Shown here: positions 8,180-21,046 of the stretch, one piece after another
How positions within the stretch are numbered: the first letter of the stretch is position 1
Layout of the letters: the number at the start of each line of letters is the position of its first letter
NCBI RefSeq assembly: GCF_000816785.1
Contig: NZ_CP007766.1
Span: forward strand, 744,001-808,000
From: Campylobacter peloridis LMG 23910
GTDB taxonomy: Bacteria; Campylobacterota; Campylobacteria; Campylobacterales; Campylobacteraceae
Reading direction: 5' to 3'
Length of the DNA: 64,000 bases
Notes under the pieces: generated by a model
What the model saw: only the letters and a program-made list of their open reading frames with translations
Told to the model about the DNA's origin: nothing
The model's database searches: none
Translations under genes and position numbers: made by a program

Positions 8180-9381
8180 TGCTGATCGTTCAAAAATATG
8201 GAGGAACAAGCGTTGGAACGCTTGAGCGAATAGATGAAGTTGCTAAAAGAGTTGCAAAAAGTAAAAAAAATTGTGATAAATTAGTAGTCGTTGTTTCTGC
8301 AATGAGTGGAGTGACAAATGAATTAATCGATTTTGCACATCATTTTAGCAAAAACCCATCAGGTCGTGAGATGGATATGCTTTTAAGTAGCGGTGAACGC
8401 GTAACTTCGTCTTTACTTGCTATAGCTTTAAATGAGATGGGTTTAAAAGCGGTGGCATTTTCAGGGCGTAATGCTGGAATTATTACAGATGATGTATATA
8501 CCAAAGCAAGAATTGAGCATATAGATACTACAAATATTAATAAAGCTTTAGATGAAGGATATATTGTAGTAGTTGCGGGTTTTCAAGGCATTGATAAAAT
8601 GGGTAATGTTACTACTTTGGGTCGTGGAGGAAGCGATTTAAGTGCAGTAGCATTAGCTGGAGCGCTTGATGCTGATTTGTGTGAAATTTATACAGATGTT
8701 GATGGGGTTTATACAACAGATCCTAGGATTGAACCAAAGGCCAAAAAACTTGATAAAATTTCTTATGAGGAAATGTTAGAACTTGCAAGTTTAGGGGCTA
8801 AAGTATTACAAAATCGCTCAGTAGAGCTTGCTAAAAAATTAAATGTAAAATTAGTTACTAGAAGTAGTTTTAATGAAAATGAAGGGACGATTATTACTAA
8901 GGAGGAAAATATGGAACAAGCTTTGGTTAGTGGTATAGCACTTGATAAAAACCAAGCAAGAGTTACTTTAAGAAATATCGATGATAAACCAGGAATAGCA
9001 GCTGAAATTTTTGGAACTTTAGCAAATGAGAATATCAATGTGGATATGATTATTCAAAATGTTGGAGTAGATGGAGCGACTAATTTAGGTTTTACCGTGC
9101 CTGAAAACGAGCTTGATTTGGCTACTGATGCTATGAAAAAAGTTTTAGGAGCAAATGCTAATATAGAAACAGATAGTGCTGTTGTTAAAGTTTCTGTTGT
9201 AGGGGTTGGGATGAAGTCTCATTCTGGGGTGGCTTCTGCAGCTTTTAAAGCTTTAGCAAATGAAAATATAAACATACAAATGATTTCAACTAGTGAAATT
9301 AAAATATCAGTAATTGTGCATGAAAAATATGGAGAATTAGCTGTAAGAGTATTGCACGAAGTGTATAAGTTAGATGTATAA
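8179..9381 (+). CDS. lysC: Aspartate kinase
   Basis: Phosphorylates aspartate as the first step to lysine/diaminopimelate, threonine and methionine. The N-terminal amino-acid kinase domain (about 1-240) has the substrate motif KYGGTSVG (Lys6) and GRGGSDLSA; two ACT domains fill about 260-400 and mediate feedback control. Length (400 aa) is that of the bacterial LysC type. An internal ribosome site and ATG at 8899-8913 suggest that a separate ACT-only subunit is also made. The first base of the ATG is the last base of the nudH stop, and the gene ends in a one-base overlap with hobA. Confidence 0.96.
   Translation: MLIVQKYGGTSVGTLERIDEVAKRVAKSKKNCDKLVVVVSAMSGVTNELIDFAHHFSKNPSGREMDMLLSSGERVTSSLLAIALNEMGLKAVAFSGRNAGIITDDVYTKARIEHIDTTNINKALDEGYIVVVAGFQGIDKMGNVTTLGRGGSDLSAVALAGALDADLCEIYTDVDGVYTTDPRIEPKAKKLDKISYEEMLELASLGAKVLQNRSVELAKKLNVKLVTRSSFNENEGTIITKEENMEQALVSGIALDKNQARVTLRNIDDKPGIAAEIFGTLANENINVDMIIQNVGVDGATNLGFTVPENELDLATDAMKKVLGANANIETDSAVVKVSVVGVGMKSHSGVASAAFKALANENINIQMISTSEIKISVIVHEKYGELAVRVLHEVYKLDV
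8899..8905 (+). promoter_or_regulatory. Perfect internal Shine-Dalgarno inside lysC
   Basis: AAGGAGG, the full 7-base anti-SD complement, lies 5 bases before an in-frame ATG at 8911. It is written with Lys-AAG and Glu-GAG codons although this genome overwhelmingly uses AAA and GAA, so the site looks selected rather than accidental. Confidence 0.7.
8911..9381 (+). CDS. Putative aspartokinase beta subunit from internal start
   Basis: In-frame ATG at codon 245 of lysC would give a 156-residue protein consisting only of the two ACT domains (starting MEQALVSGI). In Bacillus and Corynebacterium, aspartokinases are alpha2beta2 complexes whose beta chain is made exactly this way from an overlapping in-phase start at the kinase/ACT boundary. 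Here the ribosome site is perfect. That a beta chain is made in this organism is inference; the sequence signal itself is directly seen. Confidence 0.55.
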   Translation: MEQALVSGIALDKNQARVTLRNIDDKPGIAAEIFGTLANENINVDMIIQNVGVDGATNLGFTVPENELDLATDAMKKVLGANANIETDSAVVKVSVVGVGMKSHSGVASAAFKALANENINIQMISTSEIKISVIVHEKYGELAVRVLHEVYKLDV

Positions 9382-9917
9382 TGAGCAATAATTTTTTAAA
9401 ATTTAGTTTAGAGCAAATTAGGCAAAATGGTGCTTATATGAGTTGGCTAGAAGAAAGGCGATTAGAGTGGTCGCCTTTAGTTGCCTCAAAACTTTCTTTA
9501 CTTTTACAAGGTTATACATTTATAATTATCACAGATGAACAAAGAGCTTGGTATGAAGAATATTTTTTGAGTCAAATTAATAAAAAAGCTACTAGACCTA
9601 TGCTTCCTTTTATTTCTTTAAAAGGAATTTGCAACAAAAACTATAATACTCAAGAGGAGATCGCTTTGCTTAATGATCTTTTAAGCATATCATTTCCTAA
9701 TGGTTATGTGTATTTTTATATAGGAAAAAATTCAGATCCTAAAGCACAAATTGCAAAATCAAAAGAAGATAGCCTGCTTTGGCTTTTTGATGAGCAATTG
9801 CAAAATAGTTTTTATTTATCTTCTTTGGATAAAGATCTTGATTATAAACTGATTTCTTTATATAAAATTTTTGATAAAAGTTTAGACGCAGTTCTTTTTT
9901 CTAAGGTAGAAATTTGA
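9381..9917 (+). CDS. hobA: HobA-type DnaA-binding initiation regulator
   Basis: Resembles H. pylori HobA, the epsilonproteobacterial functional counterpart of DiaA that tetramerises and helps DnaA assemble on oriC. The match is clearest at the C-terminus, where both proteins have an LLWLFDE/FLWLFEE segment and then LDYKLxxLxKxFxxxLxxVLxxKV (last about 30 residues). 178 aa is the HobA length. The order hobA-holB-folP is the same in H. pylori, which supports the call. Overlaps lysC by one base. Confidence 0.85.
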   Translation: MSNNFLKFSLEQIRQNGAYMSWLEERRLEWSPLVASKLSLLLQGYTFIIITDEQRAWYEEYFLSQINKKATRPMLPFISLKGICNKNYNTQEEIALLNDLLSISFPNGYVYFYIGKNSDPKAQIAKSKEDSLLWLFDEQLQNSFYLSSLDKDLDYKLISLYKIFDKSLDAVLFSKVEI

Positions 9918-10556
9918 GTATTAGAAATAAAATCATTATCCATAATGATTTTGAATTTATACAAGAAAAACTTATAAAAGAATATGGGCAAAAAAAAATA
10001 AGATTTTTTATACCTAAGAATCCTGATTTAGAGTTAAGATTAAACGATACAAGCTATGATAAAAATGCTCAAGCTACTGCAAGAGCTATTATGAAAGAAA
10101 GTTATATAGCAGAAGCAAATGAAAAAATTATAGTAATCATAGCAAAAAGTTTTCGCGAAGAAGCACAAAATTTTCTACTAAAACTTTTTGAAGAGCCTCC
10201 AAAGAATATTTATTTCATCATTGTTGCACCATCTAAAAATGTTTTTTTACCCACTATACTTTCAAGATTTATCGTAGAAAAACATAAAATTCAAAAAGAA
10301 AAAATGGTTTTGGATTTTGATCTTAAGAAATTAGACTTATTAGGAATTTTATCTTTGTTAAAAAAATATGAAAATATAGACAAACAAGAGTGCTTAGAAT
10401 TAATTAGCACATTAAGCTATGAATGTTTAAAACAAGATTTAAAACTAAATGATGAAGAAATTGATTTTTTTTATAAAGCTTATGAGTTGGCAAAATTAAA
10501 TGCAAAACCAGCTATTTTACTAAGTGTGATAGCTTTGATTATATATGAGAGAAAAA

Positions 10557-10570
<14 letters not shown>
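9914..10570 (+). CDS. holB: DNA polymerase III subunit delta-prime (short form)
   Basis: Clamp-loader delta-prime-like protein: the stretch EEAQNFLLKLFEEPP (about 77-91) followed by ILSRF (about 114) is characteristic of the delta-prime/gamma AAA+ core. It has no P-loop, as normal for delta-prime, and at 218 aa lacks most of the C-terminal collar domain of the E. coli protein, as in other campylobacters and helicobacters. The start is TTG at 9914, overlapping the TGA of hobA (TTGA junction); no nearby ATG fits. Confidence 0.82.
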
Positions 10571-14369
<3,799 letters not shown>

Positions 14370-15175
14370 AATCACTAATTTAGCCATAGGTTGCTTTGAT
14401 GGTATGCATTTGGGGCATTTTGAGCTTTTTAAACATTTAGATGAAAATGGGGCAATTTTTATTATTTATAAAACAGAATGTAATGAGCTAACACCTAAGG
14501 AATTTAGAGTGAATGTGGCAAAACATCCTTTGATTTTTTGTGATTTTTTAGAGATTAAAAATTTAAATGGTAAGGAATTTTTAACTTATTTAAAAAAAGA
14601 ATTTCCTAATTTAGAAAAAATCATCGTTGGTTATGATTTTAAATTTGGTAAAAATCGAGAATGGGAAGCTAAAGATATACAAGCACTTTGTTCTTTAAAA
14701 ACCATTATAGTAGATGAGTTTAAAATTCAAAACCAAAGCGTGCATGCAAGCTTGATTAAGCATTTGCTTGAAAATGGCAAAGCAAAAAAAGCACGAGAAT
14801 TTCTTGGTAGATTTTATAATATAAGAGCAAAAATCATAAAAGGCCAAGGAATAGGGGCAAAAGAGCTTTTTGCAACTTTAAATTTACAAAGTAAAGATTT
14901 TTTCTTGCCTAAAAATGGGGTTTATGCAAGTTTGATTAAAATTGGAGATAAAACTTATAATAGCGTTAGTTTTTTAGGTATTAGATCAAGTGATAATCAT
15001 TTTTCATTAGAAACACACATTTTAGATGAAAATTACAAAAATACTGAGGAAAAATTTGTAGAACTTAGTTTTGTAGATTATATTAGAGCTAATAAGAAAT
15101 TTGATGATTTATCTTTATTAAAAGTGCAAATTGCTAAAGATATTATAAAAGCAAAAGAAATTTTAAGGGTTGTAG

Positions 15176-15880
15176 ATGAAAGATGAAATTTTTAAAAAAG
15201 AATTAAACAAACAATTTGAATTTGATAAAAGCGTAGCTAGCGTTTTTGATGATATGGTTTCAAGATCTGTGCCTTTTTATACGCAGAATTTAAAGCTAAT
15301 TAGCGAACTTTTGTATCATTTTATGCCTGCAAATGCTAAAATTTGCGATCTTGGCTGTTCTACTGCGAATTTATTGTTAGCTCTTTTTGAAAAAAGAAAG
15401 GATTTTTGCTTAAGCGGAGTAGATGAAGCAAGAGCTATGCTTGAGATTGCAAAAAGCAAAAGTAAAGCTTTTGGAGCTAAGATAGATTTTTTTGAAAAAA
15501 ATTTAGATGAGTTTGATTTTTTTAAAAATGATGCTTTTATAGCTACTTATACTTTGCAATTTATCCGCCCACCAAAACGACAAGAACTTATTGATAAAAT
15601 TTATAAAAATCTAAATGAAAATGGTATGTTTGTATTAAGTGAAAAAATTCTTTATGAAGATGCGATAATAGCCAATAAAATGATACAAATTTATGAGCAA
15701 TACAAACTAGAGCAAGGCTATACTAAATTAGAAATTTCAAGTAAAAGACAAGCTTTGGAAAATGTGCTTATTCCTTATACTCAAAATGAGAATATTACCA
15801 TGCTTAAAAAAGCTGGCTTTTCAAAAATAGAAAGCGTTTTTAAATGGGTAAATTTTGAAACTTTTATTGCTTTTAAATAA
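15176..15880 (+). CDS. cmoA: Carboxy-S-adenosyl-L-methionine synthase
   Basis: SAM-dependent methyltransferase-fold enzyme that converts SAM and prephenate to carboxy-SAM, used by CmoB to make cmo5U34 in tRNA. The start VASVFDDMVSRSVPFY (about 21-36) and the SAM motif CDLGCSTANLLLAL (about 57-70) are CmoA signatures; 234 aa is normal. It is the last gene of the nudH operon, followed at once by a hairpin terminator. Overlaps ribF by 11 bases. Confidence 0.9.
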   Translation: MKDEIFKKELNKQFEFDKSVASVFDDMVSRSVPFYTQNLKLISELLYHFMPANAKICDLGCSTANLLLALFEKRKDFCLSGVDEARAMLEIAKSKSKAFGAKIDFFEKNLDEFDFFKNDAFIATYTLQFIRPPKRQELIDKIYKNLNENGMFVLSEKILYEDAIIANKMIQIYEQYKLEQGYTKLEISSKRQALENVLIPYTQNENITMLKKAGFSKIESVFKWVNFETFIAFK

Positions 15881-15881
15881 A

Positions 15882-15905
15882 AATGTTTGATTAAAATCAA
15901 ACATT
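15882..15905. terminator. Bidirectional hairpin terminator between cmoA and ychF
   Basis: AATGTTTGAT (15882-15891) pairs perfectly with ATCAAACATT (15896-15905) around a 4-base loop. It starts right after the cmoA stop and includes the last codons of ychF on the other strand, so it can serve both converging operons. Confidence 0.75.
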
Positions 15906-16997
15906 AAATCTAAAATGCATTACATCGCCATCTGCAACTATATAGTCTTTACCTTCAAGGCGTAGTTTTCCTGCTTCTTTAGCACCACTTTCACCTTTAT
16001 AATGAATATAATCTTCATAGGAAATAACTTCAGCTTTAATAAAACCTTTTTCAAAATCATTATGAATTACACTAGCTGCTTTTGGTGCTTTCCATCCTTT
16101 TTGTATAGTCCATGATCTAACTTCAATTTCTCCAGCGGTAAAATAGCTAATTAAATTAAGTTTAGAAAATGCTGTGCGTATAACTACCTCAAGCCCACTA
16201 CGCTCAACTCCTAAAGATTTTAAAAATTCATAGTTTTCTTCATCACTTAATGCAATCATTTCTTCTTCTATTTTAGAGCAAAGTTTAATAACTTCATGGC
16301 CTGATTTTGCTGCAAATTCTTTTAAATCTTTTACATAATCATTGTCCTCTAGAAGTGAATTTTCATCCACATTAGCTCCATATATTACTTCCTTGGCAGA
16401 AAGCAATCTTAATTCTTTTATGAGAGCTTGATAAACTTCGTTTTTATTGGCAAAAGAACTTGCGCTATTGTTTTGATTTAAGTGTTCTAAAAGTTCATTG
16501 GCTAAAGCTAAACTTTCTTTTGCGCCTTTTTCATTAGCCTTTACACCTTTTGAGAGTTTTTCAATTTTTTTGCTAAGTTGTTCAATATCTGCTAATATAA
16601 GTTCTGTTTCGATAATTTGCACATCACGCACAGGATTAACACTACCTGCAACATGAGTAATATTTTCATCATCAAAGCAACGCACAATATGCAAAATCAT
16701 TTCTGTTTCGCGTATATTTGAAAGAAATTTATTTCCCAAGCCTTCACCTTTGCTAGCACCAGCAACTAAACCTGCTATATCAACAAATTCTATATTTGAG
16801 CGTATAATTTTTTGTGGATTGACTATTTTTGCTAATTCTTTTAAGCGATGATCAGGGACAGGAACTATAGCTTTATTAGGCTCTATAGTGCAAAATGGAT
16901 AGTTTGCGCTTTCAGCGTTTTGTGCTCTTGTTAGTGCATTAAAAGTTGTAGATTTTCCAACATTTGGAAGTCCTACTATTCCTACTGATAAACTCAT
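15897..16997 (-). CDS. ychF: Ribosome-binding ATPase YchF
   Basis: Obg-like P-loop protein that binds ribosomes and prefers ATP. The G1 loop GLPNVGKST is at residues 9-17; DIAGLVAGASKGEGLGNKFL gives G3 and switch II, and the C-terminal TGS-like domain ends the protein (366 aa, full length). Last gene of the minus-strand rpiB operon, overlapping pepA by 4 bases. Confidence 0.96.
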   Translation of the reverse strand: MSLSVGIVGLPNVGKSTTFNALTRAQNAESANYPFCTIEPNKAIVPVPDHRLKELAKIVNPQKIIRSNIEFVDIAGLVAGASKGEGLGNKFLSNIRETEMILHIVRCFDDENITHVAGSVNPVRDVQIIETELILADIEQLSKKIEKLSKGVKANEKGAKESLALANELLEHLNQNNSASSFANKNEVYQALIKELRLLSAKEVIYGANVDENSLLEDNDYVKDLKEFAAKSGHEVIKLCSKIEEEMIALSDEENYEFLKSLGVERSGLEVVIRTAFSKLNLISYFTAGEIEVRSWTIQKGWKAPKAASVIHNDFEKGFIKAEVISYEDYIHYKGESGAKEAGKLRLEGKDYIVADGDVMHFRFNV

Positions 16998-18445
16998 TTT
17001 TTATTCCTTGAAAGATAAAGTAAATAAGAAAGACACATTCTAACACCTGCACCAGTTGCACCAAAACTATGATAACCCCAAGCTTTTTCTAAATAAGCAG
17101 GACCTGCAATATCTAAATGTAGCCATTTATCTTTAAATTCTTCTCTGATAAAAGAATTTAAAAATAATCCTGCAGTAATAGCTCCACCATAACGACTTGA
17201 AGAGGTATTGCTAACATCTGCTATATTTGATTTTATAAGTTCTTTTAAGTGCGGATTAAAATGTAAAATAGTTGCTAAATCTCCGCTTTTTTTACTTACT
17301 TTGAAAAAATCATTTTGCAAATCTTCATTATTTCCCATAATTGCACTTGTGTATTCTCCAAGACCAACCACACAAGCTCCAGTTAGGGTAGCAAGATCTA
17401 TAAGTAAATCAGGTTTTAAATCTTGTGCAAAAGAAAGACAATCAGCTAAAACCAATCTTCCTTCAGCATCTGTGTTTCTAACTTCTATACTAACGCCTTC
17501 TCTTGAGATTAGCACATCATCTGGTTTATAAGCATTTCCACCTATCATATTTTCAGTTGCACCAATGATAGAATGAACTTCTATATCAAGGTTTAACTCA
17601 CTTGCTCCTTTAATAATAGCCATTGCAGCTGCACCACCGCTTTTGTCTGATTTCATCGTTAACATGTAATCAGCTGGTTTTAAACTAAGTCCACCACTAT
17701 CATAAGTTAAACCCTTGCCTACAAATACTACTTTCATTTTTGCATTTTGTGGTTTATAAGAAAGATGTATAAGTTTTGGAGGATGAACAGAGGCGCGATT
17801 TACTGCTAAAAATGCTTGCATTTTTTCTTGCTCTAAAAAATCACTTTCATAAATCTTACATGAGATTTTAGAATCATTTTGGCTTAGATTTAGAGCATCT
17901 TCAGCCATTTTTACAGGGGTGTAAATTTGCGGAATTTCATTAACTATATTTTTAGCAAAATCACAGGCATTGGAAAATACTTGTCCATAGTTTAAGCCTA
18001 TATATGCTTCTTGGATATTGTAGTCTTTGTTATTGATTTCATCTTTTGAAATAAAAATATTTTTTAAACTAGAAGATGTTTGTTCTTTTTTGTATTTATT
18101 AAATTCATATGCCCCAAAACTAAAACCTTGAATCATAGCATTAAAGCTATTGACAATGCATTGTCCTATAACGCATTTGGTTTTTACACTTTGAATGTCT
18201 AGTTTTTTTAATGCTTTATAAGCATTAGCAAAAGCAAGTCTTATATCTTCATAATCCAAGCTTTTAAGTTCACTATAAAGAACTTTATTTTGTAAATCAA
18301 GGCAAATCCCTTCACCTTTATAGTTTGAAAGTTTAAAAAGTTCTTGACTTTGAGAAAAATTATTTAAATTTTTATTTTGTATTAAAATTATTTCAAAATC
18401 AGCATTAATAGAATTAATATCTTCTTCTTTAAAATTAAAAATCAT
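16994..18445 (-). CDS. pepA: Leucyl aminopeptidase (M17)
   Basis: Cytosolic M17 metallo-aminopeptidase. The C-terminal catalytic domain carries VGKGLTYDSGGLSLKP (about 241-256), the signature NTDAEGRL (about 325-332) and the metal ligands around them; the N-terminal domain is poorly conserved as usual. 483 aa is normal. Overlaps dedA and ychF by 4 bases each, so it is in the middle of the operon. Confidence 0.94.
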   Translation of the reverse strand: MIFNFKEEDINSINADFEIILIQNKNLNNFSQSQELFKLSNYKGEGICLDLQNKVLYSELKSLDYEDIRLAFANAYKALKKLDIQSVKTKCVIGQCIVNSFNAMIQGFSFGAYEFNKYKKEQTSSSLKNIFISKDEINNKDYNIQEAYIGLNYGQVFSNACDFAKNIVNEIPQIYTPVKMAEDALNLSQNDSKISCKIYESDFLEQEKMQAFLAVNRASVHPPKLIHLSYKPQNAKMKVVFVGKGLTYDSGGLSLKPADYMLTMKSDKSGGAAAMAIIKGASELNLDIEVHSIIGATENMIGGNAYKPDDVLISREGVSIEVRNTDAEGRLVLADCLSFAQDLKPDLLIDLATLTGACVVGLGEYTSAIMGNNEDLQNDFFKVSKKSGDLATILHFNPHLKELIKSNIADVSNTSSSRYGGAITAGLFLNSFIREEFKDKWLHLDIAGPAYLEKAWGYHSFGATGAGVRMCLSYLLYLSRNKK

Positions 18446-19035
18446 TTATGAGTCCTTTTTCTAAGTATAGATTTTTCTATTTGTTTCATACCTAAAAATA
18501 AAGCAAGTAAAAAACATGCGATAATAGGCACGGCAAAATACCAATGCGCCCCAGCCCATTCTACTGCAAGCCAAATTTCTTTTCCAAAAAACCATGCAAG
18601 CAATATCGTAATAGCCGCCCAAGCCCATGCACTTATAAGATTAATAAAGGCAAATTTTTTAGCACTATAGCGAGTTAAACCTATACTCATAGGTATTATG
18701 GTTCTAAAGCCATACATGTATCTTTGAACAAAAATAATAGGCCAGCCAAAACGCTGCAAGAGTAAATGTGCTATAGCAAATTTACGCCTTTGAGTACGTA
18801 ATTTTTTTTGTATATATTTTTTATTATATCTTCCTATATAAAAATAAATTTGATCTCCAGCAAAACCACCTAAACCAGCAACAAAAATGATTAAACCTAG
18901 ATTAACATGCCCTTCATGTGCAAATATCCCTGCTAAAATAAGTGCAAGTTCTCCTTCAAGCATGCACCATAAAAAAACAATGATATATGCCCAATTTTTA
19001 TAATCATATAAAAGTTGTTTTAAAAATTCTTCCAT
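18442..19035 (-). CDS. DedA family membrane protein
   Basis: Inner-membrane protein of the DedA/SNARE-associated family (197 aa). Such proteins are linked to flipping of lipid carriers or phospholipids. Visible: an N-terminal re-entrant helix with the acidic MLEGELALILAG, the GGFAGDQIYFYIGR segment (about 55-68), the RYMYGFRTIIPMSIG motif (about 105-119), and C-terminal membrane helices before a basic tail. Substrate not predictable here. Four bases downstream of apt. Confidence 0.88.
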   Translation of the reverse strand: MEEFLKQLLYDYKNWAYIIVFLWCMLEGELALILAGIFAHEGHVNLGLIIFVAGLGGFAGDQIYFYIGRYNKKYIQKKLRTQRRKFAIAHLLLQRFGWPIIFVQRYMYGFRTIIPMSIGLTRYSAKKFAFINLISAWAWAAITILLAWFFGKEIWLAVEWAGAHWYFAVPIIACFLLALFLGMKQIEKSILRKRTHK

Positions 19036-19039
19036 ATTT

Positions 19040-19582
19040 TCACACCTTTAATACACTATATACACTAGTTAAATTAGCTAATTCTTTAGCTCCACTTAAA
19101 TCTTGTAATTCTAGTAAAAAACATGCTTCAACACATTGAGCTTGTAATCTATGAATGAGTTTTACAGCTGCTAAAGCAGTTCCTCCTGTGGCTATTAAAT
19201 CATCAATGAGTAAAACTCTAGCGTTTTTGGTGTTATTGAAAGCATCAGTATGAATTTCTATGGTATCTTGTCCATACTCTAGGCTATATGATTCTTTTAG
19301 GCAGTTAAAAGGTAGTTTTCCTGGTTTTCTAATAGGAACAAAAGCTAAATTTAATTTTGCACTTAAGGCTGCACCAAAAATAAAACCGCGACTTTCAATG
19401 CCTGCTATATAATCTATATTCATTTTTGCATATCTTGTAGCTAAATGTTCTATTAAAAAACTAAAAGCTTCTTTGTTGTTTAACAAAGTAGTAATATCTC
19501 TAAAAATAATCCCTTCTTTTGGAAAATCCTTAATCGCTCTAATGCTATCTAATAAGTATTTTTTATCTTGTTCTTTCATCAT
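19040..19582 (-). CDS. apt: Adenine phosphoribosyltransferase
   Basis: Purine salvage enzyme making AMP from adenine and PRPP. The PRPP-binding motif [14 protein letters not shown] is at about 123-136 and the FRDITTLL and [12 protein letters not shown] segments are typical of APRT. 180 aa is standard. Two adjacent ATGs (19582, 19579) overlap the stop of the upstream coiled-coil gene. Confidence 0.95.
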   Translation of the reverse strand: MMKEQDKKYLLDSIRAIKDFPKEGIIFRDITTLLNNKEAFSFLIEHLATRYAKMNIDYIAGIESRGFIFGAALSAKLNLAFVPIRKPGKLPFNCLKESYSLEYGQDTIEIHTDAFNNTKNARVLLIDDLIATGGTALAAVKLIHRLQAQCVEACFLLELQDLSGAKELANLTSVYSVLKV

Positions 19583-19911
19583 AATAATGCCTCGATTTTT
19601 GCTTCTAATTCTTTAATTCTTTGTCTAAGTTTCTCATTTTCTATACGATATTGAGAATTTCTTGTTCTAAGGGAGGTTAAATCTGCCTTGCTTTTATTTA
19701 GCTCTTCTGTTAGTATGTCAATATTACCTAGGCTTCTTTGAAGTTGCACTTGCAATTTTCTTATAACAATTTCAGTATCATCAAGATTGTTTTTTATAAA
19801 TTCTTTTGCGATTTTTTCTTTATGAAGCAAGGTTTTATAATAAAGTAGCATTATAGTCATATAAATACTTACACAAATTAATATAGTTAAAACAAGCCAG
19901 CTTATTATCAT
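19579..19911 (-). CDS. Small membrane-anchored coiled-coil protein, function unknown
   Basis: 110 aa with one N-terminal membrane segment (residues about 3-24) followed by a continuous charged coiled coil to the end (heptad-like runs such as [16 protein letters not shown]). A protein of this type sits at the same place between rpiB and apt in C. jejuni. I do not recognise a functional family; the build suggests a scaffold or division/septum-type bitopic protein but nothing proves it. Overlaps both neighbours by 4 bases. Confidence 0.75.
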   Translation of the reverse strand: MIISWLVLTILICVSIYMTIMLLYYKTLLHKEKIAKEFIKNNLDDTEIVIRKLQVQLQRSLGNIDILTEELNKSKADLTSLRTRNSQYRIENEKLRQRIKELEAKIEALL

Positions 19912-20345
19912 AAATTTTCCTCTATTTTGCTAATTCTTACACAATGTCTTCCCCCGCTAAAAGAAGTGTTAATGAAATTTAAGATGATTTCAAAAGCCAT
20001 ATCTGCACCGATTAATCTTGCTCCAAGAGCTAAAACATTTGCATCATTGTGCTCTCTTGAAAGTTTAGCACTTAATGCTTCATTGCATAAAGCACAGCGT
20101 ATATTTTTATGGCGATTAGCCGCTATACTCATACCTATACCTGAACCACAAATTAAAATTCCAAAACTATTTTCATTAATCCTAGAACTTAACAAATGTG
20201 CATAATCAGGATAATCACAGCGGTTGTCATCAAAAGCACCTAAGTCCTCAAAGATTATATTTTTGTTATTTAAAAATTTTAGTATTTCTTGTTTTAAGGC
20301 AAAACCAGCATGATCACTTGCTATAAAAATTTTTTCTCTTAACAT
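19908..20345 (-). CDS. rpiB: Ribose-5-phosphate isomerase B
   Basis: Interconverts ribose-5-P and ribulose-5-P in the pentose phosphate pathway. The RpiB/LacAB fold is shown by IASDHAGFALKQE (about 7-19), the catalytic-cysteine segment GILICGSGIGMSIAANR (about 63-79) and the HNDANVLALGAR segment (about 100-111). 145 aa is standard. First gene of the minus-strand operon running to ychF. Confidence 0.95.
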   Translation of the reverse strand: MLREKIFIASDHAGFALKQEILKFLNNKNIIFEDLGAFDDNRCDYPDYAHLLSSRINENSFGILICGSGIGMSIAANRHKNIRCALCNEALSAKLSREHNDANVLALGARLIGADMAFEIILNFINTSFSGGRHCVRISKIEENL

Positions 20346-20452
20346 TAACTTAACTTTATTTTTTGGATTTAAAGATTTTATTTTATCATATTTAATTAAA
20401 ATTTTTCTTTCTTTTCTATAATTTGGCTTATATTTTCAAATGCATAATTTGA

Positions 20453-20458
20453 TATAAT
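20453..20458 (+). promoter_or_regulatory. -10 box of the cheB'-cheR promoter
   Basis: TATAAT in the 140-base divergent gap, 28 bases before the cheB' ATG; T-rich tract upstream, ribosome site AAGG at 20476-20479. Confidence 0.6.
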
Positions 20459-20485
20459 GATGATATTATAATTTTAAGGTGAAAA

Positions 20486-21037
20486 ATGAAACTTATTTTA
20501 ATTGGTTCTTCAACGGGTGGTCCAAGCCAGCTAAAATTTTTACTAAATGATGTTGATTTAAAAGATTGTGGAGTGATTATTGCTCAGCATATGAATCCTG
20601 CTTTTATACCATCATTTGTAAATCAGTTTAACAAAGAAGCCATAAGTGAAGTTGTTATGGCAAATGATAAAGAAGTGGTAAAAAATAAAATTTATATTTG
20701 TCAAAAAAATATGATTTTAAGTGGAAATAATACTTTAGTTTTGAATACAACTGAAGAAACAAGCAGTTTTAATCCAGGTATTGATGTTTTATTTAATTCT
20801 GCTACAAAACTTTGCCAGTATAATAAAATTTTAGCTTTGATAATGACTGGAATGGGAGATGATGGAGCTAAATCTTTATTAGAGCTTTATAAAGTTGGAG
20901 TAAGGTGCTTATGTGAGAATGAGGCTGATTCTATAGTATATGGAATGCCTAAAAAAGCAAGAGAATTAAATCCAAATTTAAAGCCAATGAGTTTAATTGA
21001 GCTTAAAAAAGAAATAGTAAATTTTGTAAATTCTTAG
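20486..21037 (+). CDS. cheB: Chemotaxis methylesterase CheB lacking the receiver domain
   Basis: Protein-glutamate methylesterase that demethylates chemoreceptors. Only the catalytic domain is present (183 aa against about 350 for the full CheB): GSSTGGP at 7-13, His35 in AQHM and the GMGDDGA motif (Asp125/126) form the Ser-His-Asp triad. The phospho-receiver domain is absent, as in C. jejuni CheB', so CheA cannot switch it by phosphorylation in the usual way. Followed 9 bases later by cheR. Confidence 0.92.
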   Translation: MKLILIGSSTGGPSQLKFLLNDVDLKDCGVIIAQHMNPAFIPSFVNQFNKEAISEVVMANDKEVVKNKIYICQKNMILSGNNTLVLNTTEETSSFNPGIDVLFNSATKLCQYNKILALIMTGMGDDGAKSLLELYKVGVRCLCENEADSIVYGMPKKARELNPNLKPMSLIELKKEIVNFVNS

Positions 21038-21046
21038 GAAAAAGAA

